Source: Microbacterium sp. CBA3102 (GTDB lineage: Bacteria; Actinomycetota; Actinomycetes; Actinomycetales; Microbacteriaceae). Taken from it: DNA of 64,000 nt. The notes under the pieces are model-generated. The model saw only the letters and a program-made list of their open reading frames with translations, had not been told where the DNA came from and ran no database searches. Shown here piece after piece: positions 24,829 to 33,038 of this stretch. The DNA is taken from positions 2,046,001-2,110,000 of the forward strand of contig NZ_CP042412.1 in the NCBI RefSeq assembly GCF_007954505.1, in the 5' to 3' direction. A program made the translations under genes and the position numbers. Numbering within the stretch: the first letter of the stretch is position 1; every line of letters begins with the position of its first letter.

Positions 24829-26208
24829 ATGAGCGGGCAGTCACAGGATGGGTTCACGCCCACCGGAACCATCGCGACATCGGCCGATCGGCGCCGCGTC
24901 GTCTTCGCAACCGTCGTCGGAACCACCGTCGAGTGGTACGACTTCTTCATCTACGCCACAGCGGTCGGACTCGTGTTCGGGCAGCTGTTCTTCGAGCCCC
25001 TGGGTGCGAACAGTGCGCTGGTCGCCTTCGCGACGGTCGGCGTCAGCTTCCTCTTCCGCCCGCTCGGCGCCTTCCTCGCGGGGCACTACGGCGACAAGCT
25101 CGGGCGCAAGGCCGTGCTCATGTGGACGCTCATCCTGATGGGCGCCGCGACCGCGCTCATCGGAATCCTGCCCACGTACGAGACGATCGGGATCACGGCG
25201 CCGATCCTGCTGGTGCTGCTCCGCATTATCCAGGGCATCTCCGCCGGTGGTGAGTGGGGCGGCGCGGTGCTGATGGCCGTCGAGCACGCTCCGCGCAAGA
25301 AGCGCGGCATCTTCGGCGCGTCGCCGCAGATCGGTGTTCCCCTCGGCCTGCTCCTCGCCTCGGGCGTGATGGCGCTGATGACCGTGATCGCTCCGGGCGA
25401 GCAGTTCATGGCCTGGGGCTGGCGGGTGCCGTTCCTGCTCAGCGTGGTGCTGATCCTCGTCGGCTACTACGTGCGTCGCAAGGTCGAGGAGAGCCCGGTC
25501 TTCACCGAACTCGCCGCGCGCAAGGAGAAGGCGCAGATGCCGATTGCGCAGCTGTTCCGCAAGCACCTGCTGCTCGTCATCATCGCGGCGCTGGTGTTCG
25601 CCGGCAACAACGCCGTCGGCTACATGACCACCGGCGGATACATCCAGGGCTACGCGACCAACCCCGAGGGGTCGATCGGCCTCGAGCGTGGACCGGTCCT
25701 CTGGGCTGTCGCGGGTTCTGCCGTCACCTGGCTGCTCACGACCCTTCTCGCCGGATGGCTGTCCGACCGCATCGGCCGTCGTACGACGTACGTCATCGGA
25801 TGGGTGTTGCAGCTGATCGGTGTGTTCACCCTGTTCCCGCTCGTGAACACCGGCGAGATCGGTCTGCTGTTCGCCGGTCTCGCGATCCTGACCATCGGTC
25901 TCGGCTTCACCTACGGCCCGCAGGCGGCGCTGTACGCCGAACTGTTCCCTGCGAGCATCCGCTTCTCGGGGGTGTCCATCTCCTACGCGATCGGTGCGAT
26001 CGCCGGAGGGGCGTTCGCACCGACGATCGCCACGGCTATCGTGAGCGCAACCGGCTCGACGGACGCCGTCACGTGGTACCTCGCCGGGATGACGGTTCTC
26101 GGACTGATCGCCACGCTGCTGCTGCGCGATCGCTCCGGCATTCCGCTCGGACCGGACCACGAGGCGGAGCAGTCCGTCAGCCCGATCCACGGACTCGCGA
26201 AGGCCTGA
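24829..26208 (+). CDS. MHS-family MFS transporter (aromatic acid or dicarboxylate uptake)
   Basis: 459 aa from the ATG at 24829 with AGAAGGAGA upstream. Twelve-helix metabolite:proton symporter; the family marks are GTTVEWYDFFIYATA, FRPLGAFLAGHYGDKLGRK, RIIQGISAGGEWGGAVLMAVEHAP and TYGPQAALYAELFPASIRFSG. It is transcribed divergently from the hpa operon across 142 bp and probably imports its aromatic substrate, presumably under the same GntR regulator. The exact substrate is unknown; related proteins carry 4-hydroxyphenylacetate, protocatechuate, shikimate or proline/betaine. Confidence 0.88.
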   Translation: MSGQSQDGFTPTGTIATSADRRRVVFATVVGTTVEWYDFFIYATAVGLVFGQLFFEPLGANSALVAFATVGVSFLFRPLGAFLAGHYGDKLGRKAVLMWTLILMGAATALIGILPTYETIGITAPILLVLLRIIQGISAGGEWGGAVLMAVEHAPRKKRGIFGASPQIGVPLGLLLASGVMALMTVIAPGEQFMAWGWRVPFLLSVVLILVGYYVRRKVEESPVFTELAARKEKAQMPIAQLFRKHLLLVIIAALVFAGNNAVGYMTTGGYIQGYATNPEGSIGLERGPVLWAVAGSAVTWLLTTLLAGWLSDRIGRRTTYVIGWVLQLIGVFTLFPLVNTGEIGLLFAGLAILTIGLGFTYGPQAALYAELFPASIRFSGVSISYAIGAIAGGAFAPTIATAIVSATGSTDAVTWYLAGMTVLGLIATLLLRDRSGIPLGPDHEAEQSVSPIHGLAKA

Positions 26209-26254
26209 CCCGCTCCGGTCTCGCTCTTCGCCCCGTCTCGCTCTTCGCCCCGTT

Positions 26255-26308
26255 GCGGGATCGAAAACGCGCGTCTACTCACTCGTAGGCGCGCGTTTTT
26301 GATCCCGC
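26255..26308. terminator. strong bidirectional terminator between the MHS transporter and iclR
   Basis: A 19-bp stem: left arm 26255-26273 (GCGGGATC then GAAAACGCGCG), right arm 26290-26308 (CGCGCGTTTTT then GATCCCGC), one G-U pair, 16-nt loop. It ends 20 nt before the stop of the convergent IclR gene. Just before it, 26219-26252 is a 17-bp unit TCTCGCTCTTCGCCCCG in two tandem copies. Confidence 0.85.
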
Positions 26309-26327
26309 ACGCGCTGTTGTGGCCGGG

Positions 26328-27038
26328 TCAGCCGGCGAGGGAGTCGCGGATGGCCTCGGCCGAACGCTGGAGGCGCGCGGCGATCGCGGCATCATCGAGC
26401 GCGGTCGCCACGTGCACGACGGCGATCGCGGCCGGGCGCTGACCCCGGAGCGCGAGCGGTACCGCCACCGACTGCACGGTGGGGATGACCTCGTCGTGGC
26501 TGGTCGCGAAGCCGCGGTCCTTCGTCGTCTCGACGTCTGCGGGGAGGGAGGAGGGGGCGCCCGCCGGCCACTCGGCAGGCGGGAGCTGCGCCAGGATGGC
26601 CTTGCCCGGTGCGCCGACGGTGACGGGATGCCGGGCGCCGGGGCGCTGCGCGACACTGGCGACCGCATGGCGGGGCTCGACACTCGCCAGCGTGATGCAC
26701 TCCCCGCCGTCGAGCACGGCGAGGAAGCAGGTCATGCCCAGCTCGTTGGCGATCGCGGTGAGCTCGGGGAGTGCTTCGGCCTGGAGGTCATGGGCGACAC
26801 CGGCCGCGAGCGCCGCCATCCGGGCGCCGAGACCCACGGCCCCCGCGGCATCGCGCGTCACCAGGCGGTGGTCTTCGAGTGTGCGCACCAGGCGGTAGGC
26901 GATCGAGCGGTGCACCCCGAGGCAGGCGGAGATCTCGTCGATCGTGAGCGCCCCGCGCGCGTCGGCCAGGACTTCGAGGATGCGGATGCCGCGGCTCAGG
27001 GTCTGCGAGGCGGGGGAGGTCTTCGTGTTCTCGGGCAT
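26328..27038 (-). CDS. IclR-family transcriptional regulator (aromatic catabolism)
   Basis: 236 aa. Winged helix at residues ~12-75 (LSRGIRILEVLADARGALTI, then EISACLGVHRSIAYRLVRTLE) and the IclR effector domain (LTAIANELGMTCFLAVLDGG, then HPVTVGAPGKAILAQLP). IclR regulators of this type (PobR/PcaU-like) act as repressor or activator of aromatic degradation and respond to the substrate. It faces the flavin monooxygenase gene across 145 bp carrying a phased array of GAACA/TGTTC half-sites, presumably its own operators. Confidence 0.87.
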   Translation of the reverse strand: MPENTKTSPASQTLSRGIRILEVLADARGALTIDEISACLGVHRSIAYRLVRTLEDHRLVTRDAAGAVGLGARMAALAAGVAHDLQAEALPELTAIANELGMTCFLAVLDGGECITLASVEPRHAVASVAQRPGARHPVTVGAPGKAILAQLPPAEWPAGAPSSLPADVETTKDRGFATSHDEVIPTVQSVAVPLALRGQRPAAIAVVHVATALDDAAIAARLQRSAEAIRDSLAG

Positions 27039-27080
27039 GCGGGTGCTCCCTTGCGATGTGCGGCGCCGCGGGCTACGCTG

Positions 27081-27125
27081 TGTTCAATAGTAGAACAGTA
27101 TGTTCGAATATAGAACACGGTGTTC
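27081..27125. promoter_or_regulatory. phased operator array between iclR and the monooxygenase gene
   Basis: TGTTC occurs at 27081, 27101 and 27121 and its complement GAACA at 27093 and 27113, so each type recurs every 20 bp, two helical turns. The pairs give two perfect dyads GAACA-N3-TGTTC (27093-27105 and 27113-27125). Such stacked repeats are typical for IclR-family regulators binding as tetramers. The array sits 14 bp ahead of the IclR translation start side and about 60 bp before the monooxygenase ATG. Confidence 0.75.
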
Positions 27126-27183
27126 GACGAAAGCAAGACCCGCAGGCAAGACCGACGAAGAAGTCCGGAAGGAATCGACGACG

Positions 27184-29055
27184 ATGCAGTTCCACCACCA
27201 CGGCTATGTCTCCGCTGACCCGCGCGTGCAGGACGCCGCCGGAATCGGTGCAGACCGGCCCGCCGACATCCCCGACGAGATCGACGTGCTCATCGTCGGC
27301 TCCGGACCCGCAGGCATGTTGCTCGCCGCTCAGATGTCGCAGTACCCCGGCATCTCCACCCGGATCATCGAGAAGCGCGGCGGACGTCTCCCGCTCGGTC
27401 AGGCGGACGGCATCCAGCCACGCAGCGTCGAGACGTTCCAGGCGTTCGGATTTGCCGAGCGGATCATCGCCGAGGCGTACAACATCGGCTGGATGAACTT
27501 CTGGGGCCCGAATCCTGACAAGCGCGACGAGATCGTCCGCACCTCCCGCACGTCCGACTACGCCTACGACATCTGCGAGTTCCCGCACCTGATCGTCAAC
27601 CAGGCGCGCGTCCTCGACTACTTCGCCGAGTCCGCTGCGCACGGCCCCGGCAGGATCGTCCCCGACTACGGCGTGGAGTTCACGGGCCTCACCGTCCACG
27701 ACGACGGCGCGTACCCGGTCGAGGTGGGGATCCGCTACGTCGCGGGGGAGCGCGTCGGCGAGGAGCGGACCATCCGTGCCCGGTTCGTCGTCGGCTGCGA
27801 CGGCGCGCGCAGCGGTGTGCGACAGGCGATCGGGCGGACGCACGTGGGAGCGTCCTCGGCGCACGCATGGGGCGTGATGGACGTCCTCGTCAACACCGAC
27901 TTCCCGGACTGGCGCACCAAGTGTGCGATCAACTCCGAAGCGGGCAACATCCTCCACATCCCGCGTGAGGGCGGGTACCTCTCGCGCATGTACATCGATC
28001 TGGGTGAAGTCGCCGACGACGATGACCACCGGGTGCGGCAGACGCCCATCGAGGAGATCATCCGCCGGGCCAACGAGATCCTGCACCCGTACACGCTCGA
28101 CGTACGCGAGGTCGCCTGGCACAGCGTGTACGAGGTCGGTCACCGGGTCACCGACGGCTTCGACGACGTGATCGACGAATCGGGACGCACCCCGCGGGTG
28201 TTCCTGACCGGTGACGCCTGCCACACCCACAGCGCCAAGGCAGGCCAGGGCATGAACGTCTCGATGCAGGACGGCTTCAACCTCGGCTGGAAGCTCGGCT
28301 CGGTCCTCACGGGGCGCGCCCCCGAGACGCTGCTGGCGACGTACGGGGCGGAACGGCGACCGGTGGCACAGCAGCTCATCGACTTCGATCGGGAGTGGTC
28401 GACGCTGATGGCGCGCAAGCCGGAGGAGATCTCCGACCCCAACGAGCTGGCGACCTACTACCTCGCCACCGCCGAGTTCCCCTCCGGGTTCATGACGCAG
28501 TACACCTCGTCCATGATCACCGGAACAGACGCCCATCAGGCGCTCGCGACCGGCTATCCGCTCGGCAAGCGCTTCAAGTCGGCCGAGGTCGTGCGCGTCG
28601 GCGACGGCAACGTCATCCACCTGGGCCATCACGCGAAGGCCGACGGACGCTGGCGTGTCTATGCGTTCGGCGACCGGACCGGTGACGCGCTCGCCGCCTG
28701 GGCGGAGAAGGCCGAGCCGCTGTTCGCCCGCTTCACCCCGGCCGATGCCGACGTGGATGCACTCTTCGACGTCAAGGCGGTCTACCAGCAGCCGTTCGAA
28801 GAGGTGGAAGTGACTTCGGCTCCCGCGCTGTTCCAGCCGAAGACCGGCCCCCTCGGGCTCACCGACTGGGAGAAGGTCTACGCAGCGGGCCCCAGCAAGT
28901 GGTGCGAGACCGACATCTTCGCGGCGCGTGAGCTGTCGCGCGACGGAGTGGTGGTCGTCGTGCGACCCGACCAGTACGTCGCGGCGATCTTCCCGCTCGA
29001 TGACACGGCTGCGTTGGCGGACTTCCTCGACGGCGCGTTCCTTCCCGCGGGGTGA
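27184..29055 (+). CDS. FAD-dependent aromatic monooxygenase, 3-hydroxybenzoate 4-monooxygenase-like
   Basis: 623 aa from the ATG at 27184 with GGAAGGA upstream. Class A flavin hydroxylase: LIVGSGPAGMLLAAQMS (FAD dinucleotide fold, ~residues 34-50), RFVVGCDGARSGVRQAIG (DG motif), TGDACHTHSAKAGQGMNVSMQDGFNLGWKL (split here only as GD motif start TGDACHTH), and a C-terminal thioredoxin-like domain ending with VVVVRPDQYVAAIFPLDD. Length and tail fit phenol 2-monooxygenase and MobA (3-hydroxybenzoate to protocatechuate, NADPH-dependent). Hydroxylation of 3-hydroxyphenylacetate to feed the neighbouring hpa ring-cleavage genes is another reading. Single-gene unit, controlled by the divergent IclR regulator. 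Confidence 0.83.
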   Translation: MQFHHHGYVSADPRVQDAAGIGADRPADIPDEIDVLIVGSGPAGMLLAAQMSQYPGISTRIIEKRGGRLPLGQADGIQPRSVETFQAFGFAERIIAEAYNIGWMNFWGPNPDKRDEIVRTSRTSDYAYDICEFPHLIVNQARVLDYFAESAAHGPGRIVPDYGVEFTGLTVHDDGAYPVEVGIRYVAGERVGEERTIRARFVVGCDGARSGVRQAIGRTHVGASSAHAWGVMDVLVNTDFPDWRTKCAINSEAGNILHIPREGGYLSRMYIDLGEVADDDDHRVRQTPIEEIIRRANEILHPYTLDVREVAWHSVYEVGHRVTDGFDDVIDESGRTPRVFLTGDACHTHSAKAGQGMNVSMQDGFNLGWKLGSVLTGRAPETLLATYGAERRPVAQQLIDFDREWSTLMARKPEEISDPNELATYYLATAEFPSGFMTQYTSSMITGTDAHQALATGYPLGKRFKSAEVVRVGDGNVIHLGHHAKADGRWRVYAFGDRTGDALAAWAEKAEPLFARFTPADADVDALFDVKAVYQQPFEEVEVTSAPALFQPKTGPLGLTDWEKVYAAGPSKWCETDIFAARELSRDGVVVVVRPDQYVAAIFPLDDTAALADFLDGAFLPAG

Positions 29056-29142
29056 GGCGCCGGAGCCCTGCGCTCCGTTTCCCTCTCCGCCTCCCTCTCC
29101 GCCTCCAGCGGCAGGCTCCAGCGGCAGGGCGGGCCGCTCCTC

Positions 29143-29250
29143 CTGAAGGAGAACACACGAAAAGAAGGAGCGTTCACGAACTGAAGGAGAACACACGAAA
29201 AGAAGGAGCGTTCAGGCCATCTGCTCCTTCATGTCGTGAGTTCTCCTTGA
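29143..29250. repeat. 34-bp direct repeat pair plus inverted third copy
   Basis: The 310-bp gap 29056-29365 has no gene. Two identical 34-bp copies, starting CTGAAGGAGAACACACGAAA and ending GAAGGAGCGTTCA, lie at 29143-29176 and 29181-29214 (period 38). A third, diverged copy runs in the opposite sense at about 29221-29250 (CTGCTCCTTCATGTCGTGAG then TTCTCCTT), so copies two and three can fold into a long hairpin that may end monooxygenase transcription. Confidence 0.8.
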
Positions 29251-29288
29251 TTCCGGGGGGACGGCGAGCGGGGGCAGGGACGGAGGCG

Positions 29289-29312
29289 TGGACATGACAC
29301 GTGTCATGTCCA
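29289..29312. promoter_or_regulatory. 24-bp perfect palindrome upstream of the ABC/two-component operon
   Basis: TGGACATGACAC (29289-29300) is followed directly by its exact complement GTGTCATGTCCA (29301-29312). A further half-site, GATGACAC, lies at 29316-29323. The palindrome is 53 bp before the ATG of the ABC ATPase. The operon's own NarL-type response regulator is the best candidate to bind here (autoregulation, inferred). Confidence 0.75.
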
Positions 29313-29365
29313 GGAGATGACACTGCCCTCCGGACTCGGTTGCCGCGACGGGCGAGGCTGGAGGC

Positions 29366-30340
29366 ATGAACAACTCCTCCGTGGACGAGTCGGCGACGCG
29401 GGTCACCGCGCGACCGGCATCCGAGGTCCCGAACGATGATCCCGTGGTGCTCGAACTGCGCGCCGTGAAGCGACACTTCGGCGTGGGCGACCGCCGCGTG
29501 CAAGCGGTCGACGGCGTGGACCTGTCGATCCGACGCGGTGAGGTGGTCGCGCTGCTCGGCCCCAACGGCGCGGGCAAGACGACCACACTCGACATGCTGC
29601 TCGGACTCACCGAACCCAGCAGCGGTACCGTGCGGGTGCTCGGTGTCACGCCCGAACGCGCGACGTCGAGTGGGGCGATCGGGGCCGTGCTGCAGACCGG
29701 CGGCCTGCTCGGCGACCTGACCGTGGGGGAGACCGTGCGACTCATCGCCTCCTTGCACGGATCCGACGCGCTGGGACGGGTTCCCGAGGTGATGGCTCGC
29801 GCCGATCTGGATCACCTCTCCCGTCGCCGCGTCGCGAAGTGCTCCGGCGGCGAGCAGCAGCGGGTGAAGTTCGCGCTCGCGATGGTCTCCGACCCGGACA
29901 TCCTCGTGCTCGACGAGCCCACGGCGGGCATGGACGTCACCGCGCGTCGTCACTTCTGGGACGTGATGCGGGCGGATGCGGATGCCGGTCGCACGATCAT
30001 CTTCGCCACCCATTACCTCGAAGAGGCAGAGCAGTTCGCACGCCGCACCGTGGTGATGCACCGCGGCACGGTCGTCGCAGACGCTCCCACCGCGCTGCTG
30101 CGTGCAAGCCTCGGAGAGCGCACCGTGTCGGCGACCGTCGCCGAGACCTCGACGGCCCTCGTCGCCACGTTGGTGGCCACGGAGGGCATCGCGGACGTGC
30201 ACCTGGACGGTGACCGGGTGAGCCTGCGGGCCGCGGACTCCGATGCCGTCGCCCGCCTCCTCCTCGACCACGGCGCTCACGATCTCGAGATCGCCGCTCC
30301 CACCCTCGAAACCGCCTTCACGGCGCTGACGGAGAACTGA
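29366..30340 (+). CDS. ABC transporter ATP-binding protein (DrrA/ABC-2 type)
   Basis: 324 aa. Nucleotide-binding domain with Walker A GPNGAGKTTTLDMLLG, signature CSGGEQQRVKFALAM and Walker B ILVLDEPTAGMD, followed by the H-loop TIIFATHYLEEAEQ. A C-terminal ~80-residue extension is typical of drug or antibiotic exporters. RBS GGAGG is just before the ATG at 29366. It pairs with the permease gene one base downstream and with a two-component system, a common arrangement for cell-envelope stress or antimicrobial efflux. Confidence 0.93.
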   Translation: MNNSSVDESATRVTARPASEVPNDDPVVLELRAVKRHFGVGDRRVQAVDGVDLSIRRGEVVALLGPNGAGKTTTLDMLLGLTEPSSGTVRVLGVTPERATSSGAIGAVLQTGGLLGDLTVGETVRLIASLHGSDALGRVPEVMARADLDHLSRRRVAKCSGGEQQRVKFALAMVSDPDILVLDEPTAGMDVTARRHFWDVMRADADAGRTIIFATHYLEEAEQFARRTVVMHRGTVVADAPTALLRASLGERTVSATVAETSTALVATLVATEGIADVHLDGDRVSLRAADSDAVARLLLDHGAHDLEIAAPTLETAFTALTEN

Positions 30341-30341
30341 C

Positions 30342-31097
30342 ATGCTCGTCTCACCCACCATGCTGCGCATCGAAGGCGTCCGCCAGCTGCGCAATCCCTA
30401 CACGCTCGCGTTCACTCTGGCCATGCCGGTCGCGATGTACCTGCTGTTCGGTGCCGGGATGGGCTACGGCTCCCTGTCGGCCGGCAACGGCAACGTCTCG
30501 TTCTACGTGATGACGTCGATGGCCGCCTACGGCACCGCCGTGGCGATGAGCTCCCTCACCTCCCTCGCCGCGACCGAGGCGAAGCAGGGGTGGGGGCGCC
30601 AGCTGGCGATGACCCCGCTCACCACCGCCGGCTACGCGGTGACCAAGCTGCTGACCGCCGTCTCCTTCGCGACGCTGGCCCTGCTGGCGGTCTTCACCGC
30701 AGGCATGATGACGGGTGCACAGGTCGAGGATGCCTGGCGCTGGGTCGCGACCGCCGGCATCATCCTCGGGATCGGCTTGATCTACGGACTGTTCGGCCTC
30801 GGTGTCGGGCTCTTCTTCAGCTCGGACTCTGCGGCGGCGCTCGCCTCCATCTCGATGACGTTCTTCGCGTTCTTCGGCAACGTCTTCATGCCGCTCGACG
30901 GTGTGATGCTCGACATCGCTCGGTTCACCCCTCTGTACGGTTTCGTCGCGCTGAGTCGCTGGCCGCTCACGGAGGGCGTGCTCACCACGGGGCAGACCGA
31001 TGAACTGTGGATGCTGTTCCTCAACGTCGCCGTGTGGCTCGCGCTGTTCGTCCTGCTGGTGACGATGGGAATCAAGCGCTCGCGGGCGCGCCAGTAG
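30342..31097 (+). CDS. ABC-2 type transporter permease
   Basis: 251 aa with six hydrophobic segments, among them YTLAFTLAMPVAMYLLFGAG, LLTAVSFATLALLAVFTAGM, GIILGIGLIYGLFGLGVGLF and LFLNVAVWLALFVLLVTMGI. The SISMTFFAFFGNVFMPLDG block is a hallmark of ABC-2 permeases. It forms the membrane half of the exporter whose ATPase is encoded immediately upstream. The transported compound is unknown. Confidence 0.9.
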   Translation: MLVSPTMLRIEGVRQLRNPYTLAFTLAMPVAMYLLFGAGMGYGSLSAGNGNVSFYVMTSMAAYGTAVAMSSLTSLAATEAKQGWGRQLAMTPLTTAGYAVTKLLTAVSFATLALLAVFTAGMMTGAQVEDAWRWVATAGIILGIGLIYGLFGLGVGLFFSSDSAAALASISMTFFAFFGNVFMPLDGVMLDIARFTPLYGFVALSRWPLTEGVLTTGQTDELWMLFLNVAVWLALFVLLVTMGIKRSRARQ

Positions 31098-31125
31098 CGG
31101 CACGCACCGACAGTAGGTTGGACGG

Positions 31126-32327
31126 ATGACGCAGCACACGAATCCGGATCGCCCGGAGTCACCGGGGCCCTCCCACGAAGCCGCGACCTTCGCGGCGGCG
31201 GGTGCGGCCCCGGCGGCCTGGTCGGCTCCCGGCGCACGCCGCGCCACCGGGAAGGACCCGTGGGCGCGGTTCGGCTGGCTGATGGCCGTGATCTGGCTCG
31301 TGTTCCTCGTGTACCCGGTGATCGCGCTGGTGCACTCCGAGGCGGCACCGGCCTGGGTCGTCGTCGGCTGGATCGCTCTGTTCGTCTTCGTCGTCCTCTA
31401 CATCACCGGCTTCATCCACGGCATGCGCGGGGGCGGGGACTGGGACGCCCACCGTCGAGGCGGCAGTGGACCACCTTCGCCGCGCTGATCGGTTGCGCGC
31501 TGATCTCGGTCCCGGCTGAGGGTGGATCGGCCCTGAGCTTCCTGCCGTTCATCATGTCGTTCGCCTCCTATGGCCTGACCCGTGTCTGGCACTGGATCAC
31601 GATGATCGGCGCCGTCGTGGTCACCGTGGCCTGCGTCTTCCTCATCCCCGGCGGCTTCACCTACCTCTCCGTGCTCGCCATCGTGGTCCTGCTCGGTGTC
31701 GTGAACACCGTGTCGACCTGGCTCATCATCCGTTCCGCGGAGGCGGAGCGACTCGGCCTCGAACTGGCGACCAGCGAAGGACGCGAAGCCGTCGCCCGCG
31801 ATGTGCACGACCTGATCGGCCATTCGCTGACCGTCGTCGGGCTCAAGGCGCAGCTGGTGCGGCGCCTGATGGACTCCGATCCGGAGCGGGCGAAGGTCGA
31901 GCTCGCCGACATCGAGCGACTCACCGCCGAGGCGATCGCGGGTGTGCGCTCGACGGTGGCGGGAGCGCGTGCGACGACGCTCGTGGAGCAGCTCGCGTCG
32001 TCGCAGGATTCCTTCCGCGCGGCCGATATCGAGGTGCGGGTCGACGGTGAGCCCGGCGCGCTGTCTCCCGCCCAGGCGCTCACCGCGAGTTGGATCCTGC
32101 GCGAGGCGACCACCAACACGCTCCGCCATTCGCGGGCGCGCACGGTGCTCGTACGACTCGCGCCCGGACGCATGATCGTGGAGGACGACGGGGTGGGCAT
32201 CAGCGGGAGCGAAGGGAACGGCATCCACGGAATGCGCGAGCGCGCGGCGGCCGCGGGCGCCGGATTCGTCATCGGGCCGGCGGATGCCTCCGGAGGCTCC
32301 GGCACACGGGTGGAGGTGACGTGGTGA
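31126..32327 (+). pseudogene. NarL-type sensor histidine kinase, frameshifted
   Basis: Two frames make one kinase. 31126-31488 codes the N-terminus and first helices (WARFGWLMAVIWLVFLVYPV, VVVGWIALFVFVVLYITGF) and then hits a stop at 31486. The frame that resumes at about 31470 codes TTFAALIGCALISVPAEGGS, more helices, the HisKA_3 phosphoacceptor REAVARDVHDLIGHSLTVVG, and the ATPase motifs EATTNTLRHS and EDDGVGISG with NGIHGMRERAAAAGA. One missing base, probably in the G-rich run at 31428-31438, would join them. The kinase would sense an envelope signal and phosphorylate the adjacent regulator. Either a real recent mutation or a sequencing error in a GC run. It reaches 32327 and overlaps the regulator gene by 4 nt. 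Confidence 0.82.
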
Positions 32328-32953
32328 GCATGTCGCAGGACGGCGGCGCGATCCGTCTGCTGATCGCCGACGATCAGGCGCTGGTGCGCGGGGCGCTCGG
32401 AGCCTTGCTGGATCTGGAGCCCGACCTCGACGTGATCGGCATGGCCTCGGAGGGAGCAGAGGCGGTGCGGCTCGCGACGGAGCTGCGACCGGATGTGTGC
32501 CTGATGGACATCCAGATGCCGGGGATGGACGGTGTGGAGGCCACACGCCGCATCCGCGAGGCGAGTGCCGGGACGCGGGTGCTCGTCGTCACGACCTTCG
32601 CCCGACCGGGCTACCTGCGCTCGGCGTTGGACGCCGGGGCGAGCGGCTTCATCGTGAAGGACACCCCGGCAGAACAGCTCGCGGAGGCCGTGCGTCGGGT
32701 GCATGCCGGGCTTCGCGTGCTCGATCCCGTGCTCGCGGCGGACAGCCTGTTCGAGGGAGCCAACCCGCTGAGCGATCGGGAGCAGCAGGTGCTCCGCCTC
32801 GCGGCGGACGGACGCTCAGCGGCGGCGATCGCCGCCGAGGTGTTCCTCTCCGCGGGCACCGTGCGCAACCACCTGTCTGCGGCGATCGGGAAGACCGGGG
32901 CGGGCAACCGGGCCCAGGCGGTGCGGATCGCACTCGACAAGGGATGGATCTGA
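32324..32953 (+). CDS. NarL/FixJ-family response regulator
   Basis: 209 aa from the GTG at 32324 that overlaps the kinase stop (GTGA); an ATG two codons in is a possible alternative. Receiver domain RLLIADDQALVRGALGALLD with phosphoacceptor Asp in CLMDIQMPGMDG, switch VLVVTTFARPGYL and Lys in SGFIVKDTPAEQL. The LuxR-type helix-turn-helix follows (LSDREQQVLRLAADGRSAAA, then FLSAGTVRNHLSAAIGKTGAGNR). It should bind the promoter of its own ABC-kinase operon, where a 24-bp palindrome lies. Confidence 0.92.
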   Translation: MSMSQDGGAIRLLIADDQALVRGALGALLDLEPDLDVIGMASEGAEAVRLATELRPDVCLMDIQMPGMDGVEATRRIREASAGTRVLVVTTFARPGYLRSALDAGASGFIVKDTPAEQLAEAVRRVHAGLRVLDPVLAADSLFEGANPLSDREQQVLRLAADGRSAAAIAAEVFLSAGTVRNHLSAAIGKTGAGNRAQAVRIALDKGWI

Positions 32954-33038
32954 CGATCCGGACCCCGCTCTGCGGCGATGTCGGTGCCCGCGCGTACCGT
33001 GGATGCCGACGGGCGAAGGCGCCCGAGAGGAGGGTGTG

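Noticed and set aside
27073..29196. A 707-codon open frame on - opposite the flavin monooxygenase
   Set aside because: Shadow; the + strand has FAD motifs, a ribosome site and an operator.
31260..32327. The kinase as a complete 355-aa protein starting at 31260
   Set aside because: The first ~70 residues in that frame are Arg-rich shadow of the true N-terminal frame; a frameshift model explains both halves better.
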